NCBI GenBank assembly: GCA_022574065.1
Contig: JACZST010000127.1
Span: 1-5,894 of the forward strand
DNA length: 5,894 bases
Direction: 5' to 3'
Source of the DNA: Acidobacteriota bacterium
GTDB lineage: Bacteria; Actinomycetota; Acidimicrobiia; Spongiisociales; UBA5794
Below the pieces are notes generated by a model. It had not been told where the DNA came from. It worked only from the letters and a program-made list of their open reading frames with translations, and made no database searches. Both the position numbers and the translations under genes were made by a program. Of the stretch, positions 1-5,894 are shown one piece after another. How positions within the stretch are numbered: position 1 is the first letter of the stretch; every line of letters begins with the position of its first letter.

Positions 1-1
1 G

Positions 2-1486
<1,485 letters not shown>

Positions 1487-1551
1487 CGGTTCCCCAAATA
1501 GCGCACCATCCCTATTCGCGGAGCCTCTAAAGCTTCCAGCGGAGATGGTGA

Positions 1552-1557
1552 GCTAGC
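1552..1557. repeat. Target-site duplication GCTAGC, ftsH-side copy
   Basis: This hexamer directly abuts the IS end and is identical to 2605-2610. It fits the NCTAGN target preference known for IS481. On the minus strand bases 1555-1553 are the transposase TAG stop codon. The hexamer is itself a palindrome. Confidence 0.93.
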
Positions 1558-2506
1558 TGTATTGATCAGGGAGGTTGTTGACGCGGTCGATTGGGGTGGC
1601 GCCTCCTAGGGCGGTGTGTTGTCGGTGGTGGTTGTAGGTGTGGAGCCATTGTGTCAGGGCTTTGGTGCGTTCGGGGTTGGAGGTGTAGATGCGGGCGTAG
1701 ACCCACTCGTCGGTGAGGGTGCGGTTGAATCGTTCGACTTTGCCGTTCTGTTGGGGCTGGTAGGGACGGATGTAGAGGTGGTCAACGCGACCGAGGGCGG
1801 TGTTGAACAGTTGTGAGCGGTAAGCACCAGCGTTGTCGGTCATCACTGCTTGGGGTTCGATGTTGTGATCGGTGAACCAGGCGGCGGCTCGAGCCCAGAA
1901 CTCGACGCAGGTTTCCTTTCGGGTGTCGGGGAGCACCTCGGCGTAGGCGACCCGGGAGTGGTCATCGACTGCGGCATGGACATGTTCGGACCCTGCAGAG
2001 GCTTTCCTCGCCTTATAGGTGTTGCCGTGGGGTTTGCCCCAGGCCCACCAGCCGCCCCCAGGTGGGATCTTGGCCACCTTTTTCGTGTCGATGTGGATGA
2101 GCTCGCCGGGCTGGTCCCTTTCGTAGCGGCGGACGATCCGTCCGGTGGGACGATCCATCCAGACCAGCCGGTTGATCTGATGCCGGCGCAGTACCTTCCA
2201 CACTGTCGAAGCCGGCATATCTAGCCGGTAGCCGATACGGGCCGGACCGAGCTTCTCTTGGTGACGCAGCCGGAGGATCGCTGCCTCCACCTCGGCGGGG
2301 GTCTGATGTGGACAGCTGTGCGGCCGCGACGACCGATCCTCAAACCAGTCCCCGTCGGGATCAGCCAGAAACCGGTGCCACCACTTCGATGCGGTGGCTC
2401 GTGACACGTTCAACTGTCGGGCAATCTCAGCCAGGGTCCACCCTGCGTGACGACGTCGAACGATCTCTAGTCGTGCCCAGACCGTGAGTCGAGCGTTACG
2501 GTGCAT
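1553..2506 (-). CDS. IS481-family DDE transposase
   Basis: This transposase cuts and joins the IS ends. From the chosen start it is 317 residues. An N-terminal helix-turn-helix (about residues 10-45, with LAEIARQLNVSRATASKWW) is followed by a second winged-helix-like part and an integrase-core (rve) domain. The acidic residues fit a DDE triad: Asp140 (HIDTKK), Asp224 (VMTDNAG) and Glu258 (NGKVERF), with 33 residues between the last two. The start is the ATG at 2506, because AGGAGG lies six bases upstream. An in-frame ATG at 2551 would add 15 residues but has no comparable ribosome site. The last sense codon spans the IS/target junction, and the TAG stop lies entirely in the target duplication. 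The gene runs toward ftsH, antisense to it, on the same strand as the PAP2 gene. No frameshift is seen, so it is probably functional. Confidence 0.93.
   Translation of the reverse strand: MHRNARLTVWARLEIVRRRHAGWTLAEIARQLNVSRATASKWWHRFLADPDGDWFEDRSSRPHSCPHQTPAEVEAAILRLRHQEKLGPARIGYRLDMPASTVWKVLRRHQINRLVWMDRPTGRIVRRYERDQPGELIHIDTKKVAKIPPGGGWWAWGKPHGNTYKARKASAGSEHVHAAVDDHSRVAYAEVLPDTRKETCVEFWARAAAWFTDHNIEPQAVMTDNAGAYRSQLFNTALGRVDHLYIRPYQPQQNGKVERFNRTLTDEWVYARIYTSNPERTKALTQWLHTYNHHRQHTALGGATPIDRVNNLPDQYS
1558..1583 (+). repeat. Inverted repeat at the transposase 3' end of the IS
   Basis: This is the IS terminus beginning TGTATTGA. It shares two blocks with the other end, the outer 8-bp tip and an inner GTTGTTGACG block, with a poorly conserved middle. 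It overlaps the last codons of the transposase, which encode VNNLPDQY, so coding and end-recognition constraints coincide here. Confidence 0.9.
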
Positions 2507-2571
2507 GACGAGCCTCCTCGTGGCTGGCGGTCGTTTCGCAACCACCACCATGCCACCGGGAGGCTCAACCC

Positions 2572-2600
2572 TTCACACCGTCAACAACGTGGGTGGTCAA
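2572..2600 (-). promoter_or_regulatory. Possible transposase promoter starting in the inverted repeat
   Basis: On the minus strand TTGACC (2600-2595) is followed after 17 bases by TGTGAA (2577-2572). The -35 is good and the -10 is poor (three of six consensus positions). Placement upstream of the transposase is sensible, but the call rests on hexamer matching only. Confidence 0.25.
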
Positions 2601-2604
2601 TACA
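2579..2604 (-). repeat. Inverted repeat at the transposase 5' end of the IS
   Basis: Read on the minus strand this terminus begins TGTATTGACC and carries the same inner GTTGTTGACG block as the opposite end (21 of 26 positions agree). It is noncoding, lying upstream of the transposase start. It also contains a TTGACC hexamer that could act as a -35 element for the transposase. Confidence 0.9.
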
Positions 2605-2610
2605 GCTAGC
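2605..2610. repeat. Target-site duplication GCTAGC, PAP2-side copy
   Basis: This is the second copy of the hexamer, abutting the other IS end (ACA at 2602-2604). It lies 14 bp beyond the PAP2 stop codon, so insertion left that reading frame untouched. Confidence 0.93.
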
Positions 2611-2624
2611 GCACCGGTTTCGGC

Positions 2625-3320
2625 TCAGCGCGATGAGGTTGTGGATGGCGCCAACGCCGGTCGCAGTGAGTTTCTGAGCAGCCCTCGCTCGGCGAACCAC
2701 CGCTCTCCAATCTCGAGGACGACCACGAGAACGATCACCGAGGCGACACCGAGGAGGTAGGCGCCAGCGATGTCGGTTGTCCAATGCACCTCCCGAAGAA
2801 TCCTGACCGGTCCGACGAGCACGATGGGCAGGGCGAGGAGCGCCACCAGCGGCAGGAGAAGCCAACGGTGCAGGCCAAGCCGGAACGCGAGGTAGATGCC
2901 GAAACCGTACTGGATGACGGTTCCGAGGGTGTGCCCACTTGGGTATGCCAGGAACGGTGCGCCGTTGGGACGGATCCGGCCGGCGACGAGGCCTCCGAGA
3001 AAGTCGAGCGAGTCAATCGGGATAGCCGTTATCCCTGCCGCCACCGCGGTCGCCGCAGCGAGCCGATGGTGGCCCGTGAGGGCAATCGCGACAACGCCGA
3101 CGACCCCGACCACAAGGCGTGGCTGGAGATCGGTGAACCACGAGATCCATTCCGTAGTGCCGTCGAGAAGCGAGAGGTCCCAGCCCGACACCCAGTCGAC
3201 GACGGCGCGGTCAGCGACGTTGTTTGGTGCGATACGAATGAGCGCGGCCAGCACGGCGTAGAGCACGAGAACCCCCGCCGCGGCAATCCACCACCCCCGC
3301 GACCGTCCTGAACTCGTCAT
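2625..3320 (-). CDS. PAP2-family integral membrane phosphatase
   Basis: This is a 231-residue membrane protein of the type 2 phosphatidic acid phosphatase/haloperoxidase fold; such enzymes remove phosphate from lipid phosphates or polyprenyl pyrophosphates at the membrane. Hydrophobic segments lie at about 11-29, 69-83, 87-105, 131-147, 152-170 and 186-204. Motif 2 is PSGH at 127-130. Motif 3 is present as Arg173, His179 and Asp183 (R-x5-H-x3-D). Motif 1 keeps Arg117-Pro118, but the usual lysine seven residues before the Arg is Gly110. The ATG at 3320 is chosen because AAGAGG (3334-3329) lies 8 bases upstream. An in-frame GTG at 3329 overlaps that ribosome site and is unlikely to be used. The gene converges on ftsH and ends 14 bp from the IS target duplication. 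The substrate cannot be inferred. Confidence 0.88.
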   Translation of the reverse strand: MTSSGRSRGWWIAAAGVLVLYAVLAALIRIAPNNVADRAVVDWVSGWDLSLLDGTTEWISWFTDLQPRLVVGVVGVVAIALTGHHRLAAATAVAAGITAIPIDSLDFLGGLVAGRIRPNGAPFLAYPSGHTLGTVIQYGFGIYLAFRLGLHRWLLLPLVALLALPIVLVGPVRILREVHWTTDIAGAYLLGVASVIVLVVVLEIGERWFAERGLLRNSLRPALAPSTTSSR

Positions 3321-3473
3321 GTCGGTCACCTCTTGGCGGACCGCCTATCCCGCGCTCGCTCCGGCAACCGATCGTGTGTAGGAAGGATTCCACGTGGGAG
3401 CGATCTGTGCCTGTGCTGCGCAGGTGGTCAACGATCCAGATGTCGCCCGCCGCCACTGTGTTTGATCTGTTCC

Positions 3474-3500
3474 ACCTCCGGGTACGGGTAGCCCGGAGGT
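3474..3500 (-). terminator. GC-rich hairpin after the molybdopterin-domain gene, possible terminator
   Basis: A perfect 9-bp stem, ACCTCCGGG (3474-3482) with CCCGGAGGT (3492-3500), encloses a 9-base loop and starts 25 bases past the stop codon at 3526. No T-run follows on the minus strand, so it is not a classical intrinsic terminator. High-GC actinobacteria often have such T-less hairpins after genes. The rest of the 205-bp gap between this gene and the PAP2 gene (3321-3525) shows no convincing gene or RNA. Confidence 0.45.
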
Positions 3501-3525
3501 TGAGTCTCACGCGCGAGATCTTCAG

Positions 3526-3966
3526 TCAGTGGGTTGGGTTCGCCGGAACGCTGTCCGGCTCCTTCCCGACGGTGAAGCGAAGCTCACCCACGTCCTTGAC
3601 GTTCCAGCACAACGTGGTGCCCTGGCTCACGGTGAGGCGGAGTGGACCGCCGAGATCGCCGGTGAGTACCTCGCCGTCGAGGGCATAGGCCAGCCACCCG
3701 CCATCGCGCAGCTCGTCGAGCGGGATCGACGCCGAGTACGAACCGTCCCGGCTCACCACCGAACAATGGGTCGCAGCAGGATCGATGACGAGGCGCTCGA
3801 GGATCGATGCCACCGCAACGGCTGCGGCGGTACCAGCCGGCGCCAGCCCGCCGCTATCACCCGCACCTTCGGCGATCGCTTCGATCTCAGCCCATTCGAG
3901 GCTGCCCCGGCCCAGACCAGTGGCCCGGAGCGTGCTCACCGCCTCGTTTTGTCGTGCGTTGCTCAT
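3526..3966 (-). CDS. Small stand-alone sulfite-oxidase-like molybdopterin-binding domain protein
   Basis: The product is 146 residues. An Ala/Gly-rich N-terminal part of about 60 residues is followed by a stretch resembling the end of the oxidoreductase molybdopterin-binding domain (sulfite oxidase/YedY type). That stretch holds THCSVVSRDGSYSASIPLDEL (about 66-86, with the family's SxDGY-like core), LAYALDGE, GGPLRL at 106-111 and CWNVKDVGELRF at 120-131. The protein is much shorter than complete sulfite oxidases. I see no counterpart of the upstream molybdenum-ligating cysteine region, so it may bind a partner or cofactor without catalysing. The ATG at 3966 has GGAG only three bases upstream, a close but usable ribosome site. 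The frame stays open further upstream, but there it is antisense to the YciI-like gene and I treat it as noncoding. No signal peptide is seen. The family call comes from pattern recognition and is moderately sure. Confidence 0.65.
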   Translation of the reverse strand: MSNARQNEAVSTLRATGLGRGSLEWAEIEAIAEGAGDSGGLAPAGTAAAVAVASILERLVIDPAATHCSVVSRDGSYSASIPLDELRDGGWLAYALDGEVLTGDLGGPLRLTVSQGTTLCWNVKDVGELRFTVGKEPDSVPANPTH

Positions 3967-4023
3967 GGACTCCGATACGGTACCGGCCTCAGGACCGTGC
4001 CGAGATCGTAGGCCTTGGGCCGC

Positions 4024-4345
4024 ATGACCGATTCTGTGGAGCCCGAGTTCCTGTATCAGTTCCACCCCGGTGATCGACCCGAGCTCGCTACGGATCCATC
4101 GGCGTGGACCGAAGCCGACGAGGGTATCGCCACCGCGCACTACGAGCGCCTCCGCGAGGCAACAGAGACGGGTCGCGTGATTCTCGCCGGGCGGAGCCAG
4201 GACGGCCATCGTCATCTTCCGCGCCAGATCAGAACACGATGCCAGGCGGTTCATGGAGGAGGACCCCTTCGTGGCCAGCGGGCTCTTCCGTGCCAGCCTG
4301 CATCCATTCCGCGCCGCGCTGGTCGAGCAGCGGACCGAAGGCTGA
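4024..4345 (+). pseudogene. YciI-like (YCII domain) protein gene broken by a frameshift
   Basis: The first 60 codons from the ATG at 4024 read as the front of a YCII-domain protein, with HYERLREATETGRVILAGR. Past about 4200 that frame becomes Arg/Pro-rich and loses similarity. The frame one base further on (codons phased at 4202) resumes the fold with TAIVIF, ARRFMEEDPFV and GLFRASLHPFRAAL, and stops with TGA at 4343-4345. Joined, the two parts give a protein of about 107 residues, normal for this small dimeric alpha-beta barrel family, whose conserved His and Asp (in DPF) are both visible. YciI-like proteins are poorly characterised; some act on small molecules. The break lies between about 4190 and 4207 and the loop there looks short, so a small deletion is likely. 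It may be a real pseudogene or a sequencing error. Transcription diverges from the molybdopterin-domain gene across a 57-bp gap. An in-frame TTG at 4015 is an alternative start. Confidence 0.72.
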
Positions 4346-4455
4346 GTAAACGAGAAGTTGGACGTCGCCCTCGGCCACGTAGTCAAGGAATGCAGCAGCA
4401 CCGGCGACAATGGCGGCGCGCCTCGTCAAGGGTCGGCCACCGGTACGCTCGCCTG

Positions 4456-4773
4456 GTGGATCCGTCAATCGTCCCCGAGCGCGTCGAGGTGTCCGAGGGC
4501 GCCGAGGTCGTCATCAATTGGGAGGACGGCACCGTTTCCACGTATTCCGCTTCACAGCTGCGGGCGGCGTGCCAGTGCGCCGAGTGCAGGGAACCCTTCG
4601 GGCAGAAAAAGATAGAGGAGGTTCTCGCCGGTCCGGAGCCGGTCACGATCACCGCGACCAAGCTGGTCGGCGGCTATGCGGTGAACTTCGTCTTTTCCCC
4701 GGATGGGCACAGCACCGGCATCTTTTCCTTCCCGGCGCTGTATGCGCTCGGTCATCCCCCAGAGGAGCCGTGA
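4456..4773 (+). CDS. DUF971 / GBBH-like N-terminal domain zinc-binding protein
   Basis: The product is about 105 residues. It matches the small domain found at the N-terminus of gamma-butyrobetaine hydroxylase and as a stand-alone bacterial protein (DUF971). Visible hallmarks are INWEDG (20-25), a Cys-x-Cys-x2-Cys cluster at C39, C41 and C44 (LRAACQCAEC), VGGYAVNFVFSPDGH and TGIFSF. In the eukaryotic hydroxylase three cysteines and one histidine with this spacing bind zinc; here the histidine would be His85. The start is uncertain: GTG at 4456 is chosen because the family-like sequence begins soon after it, but it has no strong ribosome site. The same frame runs open back into the YciI-like remnant, so in-frame continuity there is not evidence of a longer protein. 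The DHFR-like gene starts four bases after the stop, which suggests co-translation. The stand-alone form has no settled function, though related domains appear in iron-sulfur contexts. Confidence 0.82.
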   Translation: MDPSIVPERVEVSEGAEVVINWEDGTVSTYSASQLRAACQCAECREPFGQKKIEEVLAGPEPVTITATKLVGGYAVNFVFSPDGHSTGIFSFPALYALGHPPEEP

Positions 4774-4777
4774 CCCG

Positions 4778-5311
4778 GTGAAGGCCTCGGCGTTCGTGGC
4801 GACCAGCCTGGACGGGTATATCGCTCGTAGCGACGGTGCGATCGACTGGCTGGGTCCGAGCGGCGACGAAGGCAATGAGGACTACGGCTTCGCCGCCTTC
4901 ATGGATTCGGTTGACATGCTGGTGATGGGCCGCAACACCTATGACACCGTGATGGCGACGGGAGAGTGGCCATATGGCGATACGCCGGTCATCGTGCTCA
5001 CCCACCGTCCGATCGAGATTCCGGCGGAGCTCGCCCACCTGGTCGAGGCGCGTGAACAGCCGCCGATCGAGCTTGCCGAGGAGCTGGTCGGCCGCGGGGT
5101 CGACCACCTATATGTGGACGGCGGTGCCACCATCCAGACTTTCCTGAGCGCCGGATTGGTGCAGCGGCTGATCATCACCACCCTGCCGGTGCTCCTCGGT
5201 AGCGGCATCCCGTTGTTCGGCGCCGTCGACGCCGACGTCCACCTTCGCCACGTCAACACGGTGTCGTTTACCAACGGTCTTGTCCAGACCACCTACGACG
5301 TCGTTGATTGA
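4778..5311 (+). CDS. Dihydrofolate reductase-family (RibD C-terminal-like) reductase
   Basis: The product is 177 residues of the DHFR/RibD-C fold, NAD(P)H-dependent reductases typified by the YyaP/YwjB group. An N-terminal strand with ATSLDGYIA (8-16) is followed by MGRNTYD at 50-56, the nucleotide-binding-like segment YVDGGATIQ at 112-120, and LLGSGIPLFG at 139-148. Length matches stand-alone members. The GTG at 4778 is chosen because the protein then begins directly at the first strand of the fold. AGAGGAG (4761-4767) lies 10 bases upstream, inside the end of the DUF971 gene. Longer starts in this frame would add unrelated residues antiparallel to nothing conserved. The four-base gap to the upstream stop predicts translational coupling. 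These proteins are usually not the housekeeping folate enzyme, and the true substrate is unknown. Confidence 0.9.
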   Translation: MKASAFVATSLDGYIARSDGAIDWLGPSGDEGNEDYGFAAFMDSVDMLVMGRNTYDTVMATGEWPYGDTPVIVLTHRPIEIPAELAHLVEAREQPPIELAEELVGRGVDHLYVDGGATIQTFLSAGLVQRLIITTLPVLLGSGIPLFGAVDADVHLRHVNTVSFTNGLVQTTYDVVD

Positions 5312-5347
5312 GCCCGCGGCCCCGCTGTCGACCAAGCCGTGGCACCG

Positions 5348-5353
5348 TATAGT
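5348..5353 (+). promoter_or_regulatory. Candidate -10 element TATAGT upstream of the nitrilase gene
   Basis: TATAGT matches five of six -10 consensus bases and is unusually AT-rich for this 101-bp gap. It lies 60 bp before the nitrilase start. No convincing -35 hexamer is found at 16-18 bp spacing, so this is only a candidate for independent transcription of the nitrilase gene. Confidence 0.3.
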
Positions 5354-5412
5354 GAAACGGGAAGTTGTGTTCTTGCGCAGCTTCGTATCCTCGGCCATGG
5401 AGGGAGCGAGCA

Positions 5413-5894
5413 ATGTCAAGGATGGTGCGTGCCGCCATCGTCCAGACGGACTGGACCGGCGACAAAGAGTCGATGATCGACGCCCACGAGAAATATGCCA
5501 GGGAGGCGGCCGCCGAAGGCACCCAGGTGATGTGCTTTCAAGAGCTCTTCTACGGTCCGTACTTTTGTCAGGTGCAGGACGTCGAGTACTACGACTACGC
5601 CGAGGCTGTCCCCGATGGTCCGACGACGCAGCGCTTCATGGCGCTCGCCAAAGAGTTGAACATGGTGCTGGTTCTCCCCGTCTACGAGCGAGAGCAGGCC
5701 GGGCTCCTGTACAACACGGCCGCGGTGATCGATGCGGACGGCACCTACCTCGGGAAGTATCGCAAGAGCCACATCCCGCACGTCAAGGGGTTCTGGGAGA
5801 AGTTCTACTTCCGGCCGGGGAACCTCGGCTACCCGGTCTTCGACACCGCAGTCGGCAAGGTCGGCGTTTACATCTGCTACGACCGGCACTTTCC
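5413..5894 (+). CDS. Nitrilase-superfamily carbon-nitrogen hydrolase (beta-ureidopropionase / N-carbamoyl amidohydrolase type), 3'-truncated
   Basis: The first 160 residues are present; the gene runs off the window with no stop. Such enzymes hydrolyse amide or N-carbamoyl bonds through a Glu-Lys-Cys triad. All three are visible: Glu44 in FQELFYGPYF, Lys118 in YRKSHIP and Cys155 in ICYDRHFP. The long insertion around HVKGFWEKFYFRPGN and the CYDRHFP signature are typical of the beta-ureidopropionase, N-carbamoylputrescine and N-carbamoyl-amino-acid branch rather than true nitrilases or NAD synthetase domains. The ATG at 5413 is preceded by GGAGGGAG (5399-5406) with a six-base spacer, a strong ribosome site; the ATG at 5422 is a weaker choice. 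The gene lies 101 bp downstream of the DHFR-like gene on the same strand. A role in reductive pyrimidine or hydantoin breakdown is plausible if a dihydropyrimidinase gene follows, which the window does not show. Confidence 0.92.
   Translation, partial: MSRMVRAAIVQTDWTGDKESMIDAHEKYAREAAAEGTQVMCFQELFYGPYFCQVQDVEYYDYAEAVPDGPTTQRFMALAKELNMVLVLPVYEREQAGLLYNTAAVIDADGTYLGKYRKSHIPHVKGFWEKFYFRPGNLGYPVFDTAVGKVGVYICYDRHF

Larger units (their letters stand above)
1558..2604 (-). mobile_element. Complete IS481-family insertion sequence (1047 bp)
   Basis: The ends are imperfect inverted repeats that start TGTATTGA: 1558-1583 and the complement of 2579-2604 match at 21 of 26 positions. The element is flanked by identical GCTAGC hexamers, so its boundaries can be fixed to the base. 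It carries one DDE transposase gene on the minus strand. From memory, IS481-family elements are about 1 kb and IS481 itself duplicates NCTAGN targets; both agree with this copy. Intact ends, a matching duplication and an uninterrupted transposase suggest a recent, potentially active insertion. It sits between the 3' ends of ftsH and the PAP2 gene and breaks neither. Subtracting the IS and one duplication leaves an 85-bp spacer. Confidence 0.95.

Noticed and set aside
1499..1507. TAGCGCACC repeated at 2607-2615
   Set aside because: A 9-bp direct repeat outside the precise IS boundaries. The GCTAGC duplication explains the insertion, so this is probably chance.
1501..1553. Inverted repeat GCGCACCATC / GATGGTGAGC as an ftsH terminator
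   Set aside because: Nine of ten bases pair, but the loop is over 30 bases and there is no T-run. Too weak to annotate.
3426..3431. Minus-strand TTGACC as a -35 for the PAP2 gene
   Set aside because: The sequence 17 bases on (ACAGAT) is a poor -10 and no better pair was found.
3211..3510. Minus-strand open frame overlapping the PAP2 start
   Set aside because: Its 3' part is an out-of-frame copy of the PAP2 gene and the rest resembles no protein family.
3967..4410. N-terminal extension of the molybdopterin-domain protein
   Set aside because: The upstream residues are antisense to the YciI-like gene and show no domain. The ATG at 3966 has a nearby GGAG.
4204..4455. Continuous YciI-DUF971 fusion protein in one frame
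   Set aside because: The middle is Arg/Pro-rich out-of-frame sequence, while the true YciI C-terminus is in another frame with its own stop at 4343. The fusion is an artefact of the frameshift.

Overview
The window is GC-rich (by eye a little over 60%). It uses GTG starts and high-GC third positions, and carries an actinobacterial-type FtsH, a DUF971/GBBH-N protein and a beta-ureidopropionase-type nitrilase. I read it as chromosomal DNA from an actinobacterium, possibly an Acidimicrobiia-like lineage. The phylum call is moderately supported; the finer placement is a guess.

Layout. Positions 1-1486 (+) hold the AAA+ and zinc-protease part of an FtsH whose N-terminus lies before the window. 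Positions 1558-2604 are a complete IS481-family insertion sequence with imperfect inverted repeats and a 6-bp GCTAGC target duplication. It sits in what was an 85-bp spacer between two convergent genes. Positions 2625-3320 (-) encode a membrane PAP2-family phosphatase. Positions 3526-3966 (-) encode a small stand-alone protein resembling the sulfite-oxidase-type molybdopterin-binding domain, followed by a GC-rich hairpin. Diverging from it, 4024-4345 (+) is a YciI-like gene broken by one frameshift. Positions 4456-4773 and 4778-5311 (+) are a closely spaced pair: a zinc-binding DUF971/GBBH-N protein and a DHFR/RibD-C-like reductase. From 5413 to the window end (+) runs the N-terminal part of a nitrilase-superfamily amidohydrolase with its Glu-Lys-Cys triad in place.

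The genes do not form one obvious pathway. FtsH is housekeeping membrane proteolysis, PAP2 is lipid or pyrophosphate dephosphorylation, and the right-hand genes look like small-molecule metabolism. I found no CRISPR array, RNA gene, phage module, toxin-antitoxin pair or recognisable defence system. The most informative element is the IS: its NCTAGN-type target supplies the transposase stop codon, and the reconstructed empty site is a near-perfect palindrome. Beyond that and the frameshifted YciI gene, the region looks ordinary.
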